Of a stretch of 64,000 nucleotides of DNA, positions 42,870-50,273 are shown piece by piece (positions within the stretch are counted from its first letter, which is position 1; the number at the start of each line of letters is the position of its first letter). The notes under the pieces were generated by a model. It was not told the origin of the DNA. It did no database searches and saw only the letters and a list, made by a program, of their open reading frames with translations. Source of the DNA: JBFLXB01 sp964570625 (GTDB taxonomy: Bacteria > Nitrospirota > Nitrospiria > 2-01-FULL-66-17); assembly GCA_964570625.1 (NCBI GenBank), contig CAZMYW010000027.1:1-64000 (forward strand), in the 5' to 3' direction. A program made the position numbers and the translations under genes.

Positions 42870-44154
42870 ACACCACCTTCCCACCGACCAGCGTCTTGAT
42901 CACGCGACCGCGCATCTTCCACCCGGAAAACGGCGTGTTGCGACTCTTGGACCGGAACTTCGTCGGGTCCACCACCCACTCGGCGTTGGGGTCGATGATC
43001 GTGATGTCGGCGGGGGCTCCCGCACGCAAGCTGCCGCGATCCAACCCCATGACGGTCGCAGGTTTGGCGGTCAACAGGGCAATGACTTGACCGAGGGTCA
43101 GATGTCCGTCCGCAACCAGGGCCAGCGCCAACGGGAGGGCGGTCTCCAGTCCAATGACACCGAATGGCGCGTCCGCCAAGGGCCAGGATTTCTCTTCCGG
43201 CGCGTGCGGCGCATGGTCCGTGGCGATCGCGTCGATCGTACCGTCCGCCAACCCTTCGATCACGGCCAACACATCCGGCCTCGGGCGCAACGGCGGGTTC
43301 ATCTTGGCGTCGGCCCGAAACCCGATCACCGCCTCGTCCGTCAGGGTGAAATGATGGGGACATGCTTCCGCGGTCACGCGAACGCCGCGGGCCTTGGCGT
43401 CGCGGATCAGACGAATCGAAGCCCCGCAGCTCATGTGCGCCAAGTGTAGACGGCCGCCGGTCAACTCCGCCAACGCGAGATCGCGCGCCACCATGACGGT
43501 TTCGGCCGCCGCCGGCACACCTTTGAGCCCCAACATGGTCGACACGTTGCCCTCGTGCATCACCCCGCCGTACGACAGGGTAAGGTCTTCGCAATGGTCG
43601 ATCACCGGTATGCCGAACGCCAAGGTGTACTCCAGCGCCCGACGCATCAGCAGGCTGTTGGTCACGGGCAGCCCGTCGTCAGAAATCGCGGCGCACCCGG
43701 CGTCCACCAACTCGCCGATCTCAGCCAGTTCCTCGCCGTTCGATCCCTTGGTCACGGCCCCGACCGGCCGGACGTTGACGATCCCGTCCCGTCGAGCCGC
43801 CTCGAGGACGAGTTCCGTCACTGCGCGGGTGTCGTTGACCGGATTCGTGTTGGGCATGGCGCAGATGGTGGTGAACCCACCGGCCACGGCGGCCTCCCCG
43901 GCCGTCTTGATAGTTTCTTTGTATTCGTAGCCCGGTTCGCGCACGTGCGTGTGCAGATCGATGAATCCGGGGCAGACCACCAGCCCCTCGGCGTTGATCA
44001 CCTCGGTGTCGCCGGCCGGTTTCAGGGCCACGCCGCGCGCGCCGATTTTTCCCGCGACGACTTCCAGATCGGCCACCCCGTCGAAGCCACCGGCCGGGTC
44101 GATGACACGTCCCCCTCGGATGAGCACGGACCGCATATCGGTCGTCCTGGTCAT
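42853..44154 (-). CDS. pyrC: Dihydroorotase
   Basis: A 433-residue class I (long) dihydroorotase, a zinc amidohydrolase closing N-carbamoyl-aspartate to dihydroorotate. The metal motif DLHTHVREPG, the later NPVND, DHCEDL, HLAHMS and IATDHAPH elements are present. The start overlaps the pyrB stop by four bases (ATGA). With pyrB and carAB next to it, the first three steps of pyrimidine synthesis are together. Confidence 0.96.
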   Translation of the reverse strand: MTRTTDMRSVLIRGGRVIDPAGGFDGVADLEVVAGKIGARGVALKPAGDTEVINAEGLVVCPGFIDLHTHVREPGYEYKETIKTAGEAAVAGGFTTICAMPNTNPVNDTRAVTELVLEAARRDGIVNVRPVGAVTKGSNGEELAEIGELVDAGCAAISDDGLPVTNSLLMRRALEYTLAFGIPVIDHCEDLTLSYGGVMHEGNVSTMLGLKGVPAAAETVMVARDLALAELTGGRLHLAHMSCGASIRLIRDAKARGVRVTAEACPHHFTLTDEAVIGFRADAKMNPPLRPRPDVLAVIEGLADGTIDAIATDHAPHAPEEKSWPLADAPFGVIGLETALPLALALVADGHLTLGQVIALLTAKPATVMGLDRGSLRAGAPADITIIDPNAEWVVDPTKFRSKSRNTPFSGWKMRGRVIKTLVGGKVVYDATT

Positions 44155-45101
44155 TGGTTGGCCGCCACGGCGACGGACTCGGATTTTCCGCCGCTGAGCA
44201 AATACAGCGCGGCCATACGCACCGCGACCCCGTTGGCGACTTGTCCCAGAATCACCGACGAGAGGCCGTCAGCCACGTCGGGCGCCAGTTCCACTCCCCG
44301 ATTGACCGGCCCGGGATGCATCACCAACACCTCAGGGTGAGCTCGCTGGAGGCGTTCTCGTGTGATGCCCCACAGCCGACTGTATTCCCGCAACGAGGGG
44401 AAGAACCCTGCGCCTTGCCGCTCCAGTTGCAGCCGCAACGCCATCACCACGTCCGCGCCTTCGAGCGCCGAGTCGAGCGCATAGTGAATCTCCGCACCGA
44501 AATTCTTCAGTTCCGGCGGGACCATGGTGGGGGGGCCGGCCAAGCGCACGGTCGCGCCGAGTTTGGTCAGTCCCCAGAGATTGGATCGCGCCACCCGGCT
44601 GTGACGCACGTCGCCGACGATCGCCACGGTCAAGCCTTCGATCCGGCCCTTGCGCTCCAGGATCGTGGACAGGTCCAGAATCGCTTGAGTAGGGTGCTCG
44701 TGCGCCCCGTCCCCCGCGTTGATCACCGAACACCGCAGGTGGCGCGCCAACAGCGCCGGGGCGCCGGCTTCACTGTGACGGACCACCATCACGTCGGTGC
44801 CCATCGCTTCCAGATTCTTCGCCGTGTCCAGGAGCGTTTCGCCTTTTGCCACACTGCTGGAGGACGTGGAGACGTTGATCACGTCGGCGGACAACCGTTT
44901 CGCCGCCAGCTCGAACGACGCGCGGGTCCGCGTGCTAGGCTCGAAGAACAGGTTCACCACGGTACGGCCGCGCAGGGTGGGGACCTTCTTGATCTCACGC
45001 CCTCCGACCTCTTTGAACGATTCGGCGGTATCGAGCAGCAGTCTGAGTTCATCCACGTCCAGGTCGCGGATCGCCAGCAGATCCTTACGCTTGAGGTTCA
45101 T
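44151..45101 (-). CDS. pyrB: Aspartate carbamoyltransferase catalytic subunit
   Basis: A 316-residue enzyme forming N-carbamoyl-aspartate. Motifs: FFEPSTRTRASFE for carbamoyl phosphate, HPTQAILDL and VMHPGPVNRGVE. ATG 45101 overlaps the pyrR stop by four bases. No pyrI regulatory subunit is nearby, as expected when control lies with PyrR. Confidence 0.97.
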   Translation of the reverse strand: MNLKRKDLLAIRDLDVDELRLLLDTAESFKEVGGREIKKVPTLRGRTVVNLFFEPSTRTRASFELAAKRLSADVINVSTSSSSVAKGETLLDTAKNLEAMGTDVMVVRHSEAGAPALLARHLRCSVINAGDGAHEHPTQAILDLSTILERKGRIEGLTVAIVGDVRHSRVARSNLWGLTKLGATVRLAGPPTMVPPELKNFGAEIHYALDSALEGADVVMALRLQLERQGAGFFPSLREYSRLWGITRERLQRAHPEVLVMHPGPVNRGVELAPDVADGLSSVILGQVANGVAVRMAALYLLSGGKSESVAVAANQ

Positions 45102-45664
45102 GCGGCGCTCCTCTCTGGACCCGGGAGGATGGCGACACGGTCGTCTTGTCCCCCTTCGCGGAGGAACACCTTGACCCGCTCGTCCGATCCGGTCGGAATG
45201 TTCTTGCCGACGTAATCGGCCCGAATCGGGAGTTCGCGATGCCCGCGGTCGATCAAGACCGCCAGTTGGATGAGGCGCGGCCGGCCCAGGTCCATGACGC
45301 CGTCCATCGCCGCGCGGATGGTGCGGCCGGTGTACAACACGTCGTCCACCAGCACCACCTTGCGATCCGTCAGGTCGAACGGGATCTCGGTCTTTCGCAG
45401 GAGCGGATGGGATTTGATGGTCGACAGGTCGTCGCGGTAGAGGGTGATGTCGAGTTCGCCCAGCGGCACCTCCGCGCCCTCGATCTCGGTCAGCTTGGCC
45501 GCCAAACGACGGGCGAGATACACGCCGTTGGTGCGAATGCCCACCAACACCAGTCCGTCCACGCCCTTCTGGCGCTCGATGATCTCGTGCGCCATGCGTG
45601 AAAGCGCGCGTTGCACGCCCGATTCGTCCAACACCTGGCGTTCCGCCGCCTTCACCGTAGACAT
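45098..45664 (-). CDS. pyrR: Bifunctional pyr operon attenuator / uracil phosphoribosyltransferase
   Basis: A 188-residue PRTase-fold protein that in other bacteria binds pyr mRNA in response to UMP and promotes termination. The PRPP motif VVLVDDVLYTGRTIRAAMD and the N-terminal RMAHEIIERQKG are present, as are the RGHRELPIRADYVGKNIPT residues. Its ATG directly follows a seven-T run, and the ribosome-binding site GGAGGG lies in the terminator stem just before it, so PyrR could control its own translation too. Confidence 0.96.
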   Translation of the reverse strand: MSTVKAAERQVLDESGVQRALSRMAHEIIERQKGVDGLVLVGIRTNGVYLARRLAAKLTEIEGAEVPLGELDITLYRDDLSTIKSHPLLRKTEIPFDLTDRKVVLVDDVLYTGRTIRAAMDGVMDLGRPRLIQLAVLIDRGHRELPIRADYVGKNIPTGSDERVKVFLREGGQDDRVAILPGPERSAA

Positions 45665-45721
45665 AAAAAAACCCTCCACGCCTGATCGGCACGGAAGGTC
45701 TCGCAATGACGTGCGTGGTGG
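45665..45721 (-). terminator. pyr attenuator (terminator stem containing the pyrR ribosome-binding site)
   Basis: On the minus strand CCACGC (45713-45718) can pair with GCGTGG (45676-45681), extended by flanking CC/GG, and is followed by AGGG and seven T residues ending at the pyrR ATG. The 3' arm and the following GGAGGG serve as the ribosome-binding site. The loop is long (about 31 bases), so the structure is a candidate; it fits attenuation plus occlusion of translation. Confidence 0.6.
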
Positions 45722-45727
45722 TCCATG

Positions 45728-45758
45728 GCTCCTTTCTAGCCTCACAGGGCTAGCCATT
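45728..45758 (-). promoter_or_regulatory. PyrR-binding RNA hairpin
   Basis: Read on the minus strand, CTAGCC-CTGTGA-GGCTAG forms a perfect six-base stem with a six-base loop, followed by AAAGGAG. This fits the PyrR-binding loop consensus CCnGnGAGGCU...AAGG. It lies 64 bases upstream of pyrR within the inferred leader, ahead of the attenuator stem. Confidence 0.75.
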
Positions 45759-45770
45759 AAAGGCAGCGAG

Positions 45771-45800
45771 ATGCTACTTCAGCGACGCGATGATTGTCAA
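45771..45800 (-). promoter_or_regulatory. Promoter of the pyr operon
   Basis: On the minus strand an exact TTGACA (45795-45800) and TAGCAT (45771-45776, four of six) are 18 bases apart. Transcription would start near 45764, just before the PyrR hairpin. The -35 box lies only nine bases from the end of the attC1 site, so the cassette array was inserted at the very edge of this promoter. Confidence 0.6.
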
Positions 45801-45808
45801 GGTGAGGG

Positions 45809-45873
45809 GGATAACGCCAAAGCTCAGGAGCGCGCAGCTCCACCGCGCGTCCCCTTCAGCGCTGGGTTAGCCC
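45809..45873 (-). repeat. attC site 1 (3' of the DUF5677-like cassette gene)
   Basis: On the minus strand the site runs from GGCTAACCCAGCGCTGAAGG to GAGCTTTGGCGTTATCC. The arms CAGCGCT...AGCTTTGGCG and GGACGCGC...GCGCGCTCC pair as L and R boxes. The gene's last 13 codons (ending ...NPALKGTRGGAARS) are encoded inside it, a typical sign of a cassette gene running into its attC. Confidence 0.7.
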
Positions 45874-46480
45874 CCGTATGTGCCTGATAGCTGGCAAGGA
45901 CACTTACCATAATCTCCGATAGGTGGTTGAAGCAGGCGGCGACCTCAACCCAGCTTTCTTCAGGAAATTTGTTGTCTATATGACTGACCTGCAGTGTGAT
46001 CATTCGCTCGCGATCGCCGCTTTTTGAGTGAACAGAATCGAAGAATTGGCGCTCCGAAAAATGCACATACCCCGAAGTGATGTCGTAGACCTTGCGCACC
46101 CATGGGTGCTCTTGTGACATGCGATCTACCAGATACGTGTCAGTGAAGGGCTTGCCGTCTCGGCCTCTAAACTTCTTGATCTGCTTGCCACCAATGATTC
46201 CTTTCGCCATGTTTTCCGGGTCAGTCACATAGGTATAGGCCAGAAGACGCGATACGGTATCGAGCTGCATTCGAAGGAGCGCTCTTGAACACACCATATT
46301 CTGCGCTTGAAGCATCGCCAGTAAGCCGCTCGTCAGGTTTAGCGACCTCTTTACGGCTCCGATCATCACGAAGTCGAGAACGTACATCGGTGCGCCGGAG
46401 CCGCCAAGCGTGTTCATGCCAACTTCCGGCAAGCGCTTGATCCAACCGGATAATTTTTCGAGTTCCGTGGCGAGTGACAT
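45824..46480 (-). CDS. Cassette-borne DUF5677-like hypothetical protein
   Basis: A 218-residue, mostly helical soluble protein. The region VCSRALLRMQLDTVSRLLAY and the segment SGYVHFSERQFFDSVH resemble proteins of the DUF5677 type, which are frequent in mobile and defence-linked contexts; the match is from memory of the pattern and is tentative. The C-terminus NPALKGTRGGAARS is attC sequence translated and is probably not functional. Composition is lower in GC than the surrounding genome. Cassette genes of this kind have unknown function. Confidence 0.75.
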   Translation of the reverse strand: MSLATELEKLSGWIKRLPEVGMNTLGGSGAPMYVLDFVMIGAVKRSLNLTSGLLAMLQAQNMVCSRALLRMQLDTVSRLLAYTYVTDPENMAKGIIGGKQIKKFRGRDGKPFTDTYLVDRMSQEHPWVRKVYDITSGYVHFSERQFFDSVHSKSGDRERMITLQVSHIDNKFPEESWVEVAACFNHLSEIMVSVLASYQAHTGANPALKGTRGGAARS

Positions 46481-46483
46481 AGG

Positions 46484-46569
46484 CGGCTAACGCGAAACCT
46501 AACCCGCTGGCCGCCGGCGGAGCGAGTGAGCCCCATAGGCGTCCGGTCGGGTTGAGTGACGGGTTAGGC
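46484..46569 (-). repeat. attC site 2
   Basis: On the minus strand GCCTAACCCG (ending at 46569) pairs with CGGGTTAGGT (near 46497-46506), enclosing a GC-rich palindrome with AACCCGACCGGACGCC. A further GCGTTAGCC (46484-46492) follows, so the exact boundary is uncertain, perhaps from an earlier recombination. It sits between the membrane-protein gene and the DUF5677-like gene. Confidence 0.65.
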
Positions 46570-46574
46570 TGCAC

Positions 46575-46856
46575 TCAGTCAGTACCGTCATCCGCGCTTG
46601 TGCTGTGGGATTCGCGAAAAGCCGCTCCTTGGAACCCTCTCGCTTCACCGACAACAGGAAATCCGGGGTCATTCAGATCCGAGTATCCTACGGTATCACG
46701 CCTTCGGGCACGACGACCAGCAAAGACGAGGAAACATCCGAGTAAAAAGAGTCCCGTGCCAACGGGATAGAAGATGAGGGCGACCCAATGACCAAATGGG
46801 AAAACAATGGCGCCAACTCCGACGACTAATGCCCCGATGACTTCTCGCGTACTCAT
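46575..46856 (-). CDS. Cassette-borne small membrane protein
   Basis: A 93-residue protein with two hydrophobic segments at the N-terminus (EVIGALVVGVGAIVFPF and VALIFYPVGTGLFLLGCF), a basic turn AGRRARRR and a polar tail. Small two-helix proteins of this kind are common in integron cassettes and have no known function. ATG 46856 lies close to the end of attC3, as is usual for cassettes, and no strong ribosome-binding site is seen. Confidence 0.7.
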   Translation of the reverse strand: MSTREVIGALVVGVGAIVFPFGHWVALIFYPVGTGLFLLGCFLVFAGRRARRRDTVGYSDLNDPGFPVVGEARGFQGAAFRESHSTSADDGTD

Positions 46857-46860
46857 GTTA

Positions 46861-46925
46861 GGCCCAACGAGAAAGCTAACCGGCGCGCGTTCCTTGCGCG
46901 TCCGCGTTCAGCACCGTGTTAGATT
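46861..46925 (-). repeat. attC site 3
   Basis: On the minus strand it runs from TCTAACACGGTGCTGAACGC to TTTCTCGTTGGGCC, with GGACGCGC...GCGCGCC arms. The stop codon of the HIRAN gene (TAA) lies inside the first core site TCTAAC, as often seen in integron cassettes. It is followed directly by the membrane-protein cassette. Confidence 0.65.
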
Positions 46926-47254
46926 TCATTTGACAGTTCCAGCGTGACGCGTGGATGCTCACGGTCAGGCGGCGCCCAGTAATTCTTGACGACCGCATGT
47001 ACCTCTGTACCTGCATCAATTCGTTTGGCTAGACTCTTTGCAGTATTCGCTTTGATAAATCCGATTTGACACATATCCGTGCCGAGCAACCCGCCGAGGC
47101 GCGGGATAGCCAAGTAAACTGCAACGGCATTGGCATCATAGAGATTGGCCGGGTCCCTCTTTAATATGACTCGGCTACCTTCGCGACAGTGTGAGCGAAT
47201 CACTTCAGCCCGTCCCTCGAAGCCTGTACCAGCGACGATAGCGGTTTTCTTCAT
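46919..47254 (-). CDS. Cassette-borne HIRAN domain protein
   Basis: A 111-residue protein matching the HIRAN domain: AGTGFEGRAEVIRSHCREGS, then VILKRDPANLYDANAVAVYL and IGFIKANTAKSLAKRIDAG. HIRAN domains are found in DNA-processing proteins and are thought to recognise damaged or stalled DNA ends. As a lone domain it could be an adaptor. It is the first cassette of the array (5' end), and its stop overlaps attC3. Confidence 0.85.
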   Translation of the reverse strand: MKKTAIVAGTGFEGRAEVIRSHCREGSRVILKRDPANLYDANAVAVYLAIPRLGGLLGTDMCQIGFIKANTAKSLAKRIDAGTEVHAVVKNYWAPPDREHPRVTLELSNEI

Positions 47255-47285
47255 GAGACTTGGCCTCAGAAATCTAAGATGGACT

Positions 47286-47306
47286 AGACGTCCGAAATAG
47301 ACGTCT
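47286..47306. repeat. Seven-base inverted repeat upstream of the cassette array
   Basis: AGACGTC-7-GACGTCT forms a perfect hairpin 32 bases upstream of the HIRAN gene start. It may be part of an attachment site, an operator or the cassette promoter region. No canonical attI sequence is recognised here. Confidence 0.4.
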
Positions 47307-47371
47307 TATAACACGCCTCAGGTATATGCCGATTCCCCTTTGGAGTCAATCGGGGTGAGCACCCGCGACGC

Positions 47372-47395
47372 GGAGACGCCTTAAAAGGCGTCTCC
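47372..47395. terminator. Perfect 11-bp inverted repeat after the M28 peptidase gene
   Basis: GGAGACGCCTT-AA-AAGGCGTCTCC is an exact palindrome with a two-base centre, about 90 bases downstream of the minus-strand peptidase stop codon. As RNA it would form a strong hairpin with a loop of a few bases; no T-run follows on either strand, so it is a weak terminator or a protein-binding site. Confidence 0.5.
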
Positions 47396-47483
47396 CTGGC
47401 TTCCCCTCAGCGGCCCAACGGAAACCGTGTCGGGCAGGAGCAGGCGGAGGATGAAGACGCGTCCCCGGCTAAGCCGTGACGGG

Positions 47484-48476
47484 TCATTGCGCTAGCTCCG
47501 CCACCACGTGCTCCAGTCCCGCCACTACACGCGCCAAACGCGCGTAGTCAATCTTGTCCGGGGTATCGGACGGCTGGTGGTAGTCCGGATAGCGAAAGAG
47601 CGCGGTGTCCGTGATCATGATCGCGGGATACCCGGCCTGCCAGAACGACCAGTGGTCGGACCAGCCCACGCCGGGAAGACCCTCGGGCAGGGCGCCGCCC
47701 TCCGACGGGATCGAGGCGTTGGCTCGAAACACGCGAATGGATCGTTTGAGCAGCGACCGCGACGAGAGATTACTGACGAACCCGATAAAGTGACCGGCGT
47801 CCGGGTAGATCCAGCGGAGGACCGAGGGGTATCGCTGACTGTTCGGCTCGTCGCTGAAGTACCCCATGGTTTCCAGACTCAGCATGGCCACGATCCGTTC
47901 GCCTCGTTCGCGGGAGCGGGAGGCGTAGACCGTACTGCCCATGGTCTGCGTGTGCGCGAAGGGAGCTTCTTCGTTGACGAACGCGACGAACCGGATCGTC
48001 CGCGATAGATCCTGTCTGGCGAATGCAGACGACAGCGCCAGAAGCGCGGCCACACCCGAGGCATTGTCGTTCGCCCCTGGCGCACCCGGCACCGAGTCGT
48101 AGTGCGCTCCGACCACCACGATCTCATCCGGCCTGCTCCTGCCAACTCGTTCAACCTCGACATTGTCGTACGGTCGATCGAGAATCGTGTATCGCTGGCG
48201 CTGGACCGTGTACCCCGTTGCCACAAAGGCGTCATCGATATAGTCTGCCGCGGCGAGCAGCGCTTCGTACCGGCGGACGTTCCGCTCCCCGATTCCGGAC
48301 GCCAGGGCCTCCACGTCGCGCCGTAGAGTTTCGCTCAGGGCTTGCTCATGAGACGTCAGGACAGGAAGATCCGTGTCAGCGCTGCGACCCGGCATCCAGA
48401 ACATGGCGGCCAGCCACCACGCCGCAGCAACGAGTGGGATGCCCGCGAGGATGAGCCCGGCTACTCCCCAGCGCAC
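47484..48476 (-). CDS. M28 family metallopeptidase
   Basis: A 330-residue exported or membrane-anchored zinc aminopeptidase-type protein. An N-terminal hydrophobic segment (residues ~5-28) is followed by the M28 ligands: His and Asp in VGAHYDSVPGAPGANDNASG, Glu-Glu in FVNEEAP, an Asp/Glu in LSLETMGY and the final His in YHQPSDTPD. It probably removes N-terminal amino acids from peptides in the periplasm. It overlaps the amidotransferase gene by 16 bases, so both are co-transcribed. Confidence 0.9.
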   Translation of the reverse strand: MRWGVAGLILAGIPLVAAAWWLAAMFWMPGRSADTDLPVLTSHEQALSETLRRDVEALASGIGERNVRRYEALLAAADYIDDAFVATGYTVQRQRYTILDRPYDNVEVERVGRSRPDEIVVVGAHYDSVPGAPGANDNASGVAALLALSSAFARQDLSRTIRFVAFVNEEAPFAHTQTMGSTVYASRSRERGERIVAMLSLETMGYFSDEPNSQRYPSVLRWIYPDAGHFIGFVSNLSSRSLLKRSIRVFRANASIPSEGGALPEGLPGVGWSDHWSFWQAGYPAIMITDTALFRYPDYHQPSDTPDKIDYARLARVVAGLEHVVAELAQ

Positions 48477-49183
48477 GCCCGGAGAAATCCTTTCATGATC
48501 GCGTCCGACGACGGGCGCGGCCAGCGTTCAGGGTGCCACTGCACGCCCAGTACGAACTGGTTAGTCGCATGTTCGATCGCTTCGATGGTTCCATCGCTCG
48601 TGCGGGCTGAGATCCGCGCCGGCGCCGGCGCTTTGCGAACCGATTGATGATGATGACTGTTGACCAGGATTGCCCGACGACCAATCAGGCCAGCCAGGAG
48701 GGTCCCGGGTTCGAGTATGACGCGGTGTGACGAGTCGGTCTCTTGCGGACCGCGGTGAAGGACGCGCGACCGCCCGCCTTCCGCGCGCCGGTCCAGCACG
48801 ATGTCTTGACAGAGGGTCCCGCCCATCGCGACCGCCAACACCTGGATGCCGCGACACACCGCAAGGATCGGCACGTCGCGATCGATCGCCTCGGCGAGCA
48901 GATCGAGTTCAAACGCGTCGCGAGGCTCGTTGATCCGCTCGCAGTGGCGATTCGTTTCGCCGTACCGGGTGGGCTCGACGTCCTCTCCTCCCAGGAACAG
49001 CAGGCCTTGAGCCGACCGCGGGACCCGTTTGCCCACCAACACGAGCGCGGGCGTTCCCCCACTTCGCTTGAGCCATCTGAGGTAAGGTTTCACGTCCCGC
49101 AGGACCTTGGGATCCTGCGATTTCACGATCACCGCGATCACGCCCGTGTCGGCGTGGACTCTCGTGGTCGCGTTACGCGCCAC
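48461..49183 (-). CDS. Class I glutamine amidotransferase (peptidase C26, PuuD-like)
   Basis: A 240-residue gamma-glutamyl hydrolase-type enzyme. The nucleophile lies in LAVCRGIQVLAVAMGG, the His in VNSHHHQSV and the His-Glu pair in VQWHPE; GGEDVEPTRYGE matches the C26 subgroup that cleaves gamma-glutamyl compounds such as gamma-Glu-GABA. The start is GTG 49183, immediately after the previous stop. Substrate not determined. Confidence 0.9.
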   Translation of the reverse strand: MARNATTRVHADTGVIAVIVKSQDPKVLRDVKPYLRWLKRSGGTPALVLVGKRVPRSAQGLLFLGGEDVEPTRYGETNRHCERINEPRDAFELDLLAEAIDRDVPILAVCRGIQVLAVAMGGTLCQDIVLDRRAEGGRSRVLHRGPQETDSSHRVILEPGTLLAGLIGRRAILVNSHHHQSVRKAPAPARISARTSDGTIEAIEHATNQFVLGVQWHPERWPRPSSDAIMKGFLRACAGE

Positions 49184-49435
49184 CTATTCGCTTCCCACGT
49201 CCTTGATCATGAGGATTTCGATCTCATCCTGCTCGGACATCCCGCGGTTACGCACCCGCGCCGTCCACCCCGGATATCGACGAAGCGCGGCGAACACGCT
49301 TCTCACCACCTCACCTTTGATCGCCCCCTCCCACTCTTTCAACCACTGGTACTGGTCCGCGTCGCCGCCATAGTCCTCGGGAAACCCCGCTTCAAGGCTG
49401 AACCGCAGCGTGAAGGTTTTGTCTTCCGTGAACAC
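49184..49435 (-). CDS. Small conserved hypothetical protein, 83 residues
   Basis: An 83-residue acidic protein, TFTLRFSLEAGFPEDYGGDA at the start and EWEGAIKGEVVRSVFAAL in the middle, ending in a dipeptide-like SE. It starts with GTG 49435 and its stop touches the amidotransferase start, so it belongs to the same transcript. No family is recognised. Confidence 0.65.
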   Translation of the reverse strand: MFTEDKTFTLRFSLEAGFPEDYGGDADQYQWLKEWEGAIKGEVVRSVFAALRRYPGWTARVRNRGMSEQDEIEILMIKDVGSE

Positions 49436-49441
49436 CCGCGC

Positions 49442-50155
49442 CTACCTCACCTTCTGAAAGATGTGTCCGATCAGTACCGCCGCGCACCGGTCGGCGGCGG
49501 CCGACAGCCGCTCTTTCAACAGCGCCGCGTCCTGGCTCGTCAGCTCGGCAAAACCCGATTTCTTGGGCGCGTCGCGTTCGGATCCATCGCAGGTAGCCTC
49601 CCACGCAACCCTCTGGTGACTCAGATCGATGAGACGGCCCCGCGTTTGAACCTGGACGCGATATCGCGTCCACATTTCCTGGTCATAGGCCAGTCCCCAG
49701 TGGACCGTATCGACGTCCAGCAACCAGCCTTCTCGTCCCACCGTGTCGGCCAGCGCCTCGAGGTTGTCATCGGTCAGGGTCGGACCCTCGGATTCGTCGT
49801 GTTTGACCCCCAACTCGAACGCCAATGCGTCGAGCAGCTTGGCGCGCACGGCGATGGCGGGATCCTCCAGCGCGTACTCTTCCTCCATCGGCGCCGCGTG
49901 TGTTGGGCGTCCGGGTATCACCAGGGCACCTCCCGACACACCAACAATGGATTCCACTCGCGAGTTGGGGGGATCTGCGACCGCAAAGGCCGGCGGCTGA
50001 TGGCGACTCAACTTTAGCGGCCCTCCGGCATTGAGCGTACTCAGGACATCGTGTTCGATCTGAATGGAACCTGCCGCGCAGGCCGTGCCGAGGGTGACCG
50101 CGAGACCGACCACAATCCACTGTGCCCATCGTCCAGACGTCCATTTCCGAGTCAT
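49442..50155 (-). CDS. Exported hypothetical protein (possible lipoprotein)
   Basis: A 237-residue protein with a signal sequence ending VTLGTACAAGS; the Cys could be lipidated although the lipobox is weak. The mature chain contains LKLSRHQPPAFAVADPPN, a helical LLDALAFELGVKHDESEG and a C-terminal Cys pair. It may form a soluble periplasmic domain. It heads the five-gene minus-strand group ending with the M28 peptidase. No function can be assigned. Confidence 0.7.
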   Translation of the reverse strand: MTRKWTSGRWAQWIVVGLAVTLGTACAAGSIQIEHDVLSTLNAGGPLKLSRHQPPAFAVADPPNSRVESIVGVSGGALVIPGRPTHAAPMEEEYALEDPAIAVRAKLLDALAFELGVKHDESEGPTLTDDNLEALADTVGREGWLLDVDTVHWGLAYDQEMWTRYRVQVQTRGRLIDLSHQRVAWEATCDGSERDAPKKSGFAELTSQDAALLKERLSAAADRCAAVLIGHIFQKVR

Positions 50156-50273
50156 AATCTCTCCCTGGTCAGGTTCGGCAGTTCACCACACCGAAGGGGC
50201 GGATTGCAAGTCAGCACGCGATCGGTGTTGACGGACGGCCTCCGCCTCCGTACCATCGCCGCACGGAGACTCC

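Larger units (their letters stand above)
45809..46925 (-). mobile_element. Integron-like gene cassette array without integrase (CALIN)
   Basis: Three minus-strand genes (HIRAN, small membrane protein, DUF5677-like) are each followed by an attC-like imperfect palindrome of 60-90 bases, in the order gene-attC-gene-attC-gene-attC. Base composition is lower than the neighbours. The attC ends carry RYYYAAC/GTTRRRY-type core sites (GCCTAAC, GTTAGGT, TCTAAC, GTTGGGC). No integrase gene or clear attI is present in the window, so the array fits a cluster of attC sites lacking integrase. Confidence 0.75.

Noticed and set aside
46221..46574. 117-codon minus-strand frame beginning PNPSLNPTGRLWG-like
   Set aside because: Its N-terminal part is a translation of attC2, a known artefact in integron arrays; the rest is a shadow of the DUF5677-like gene.
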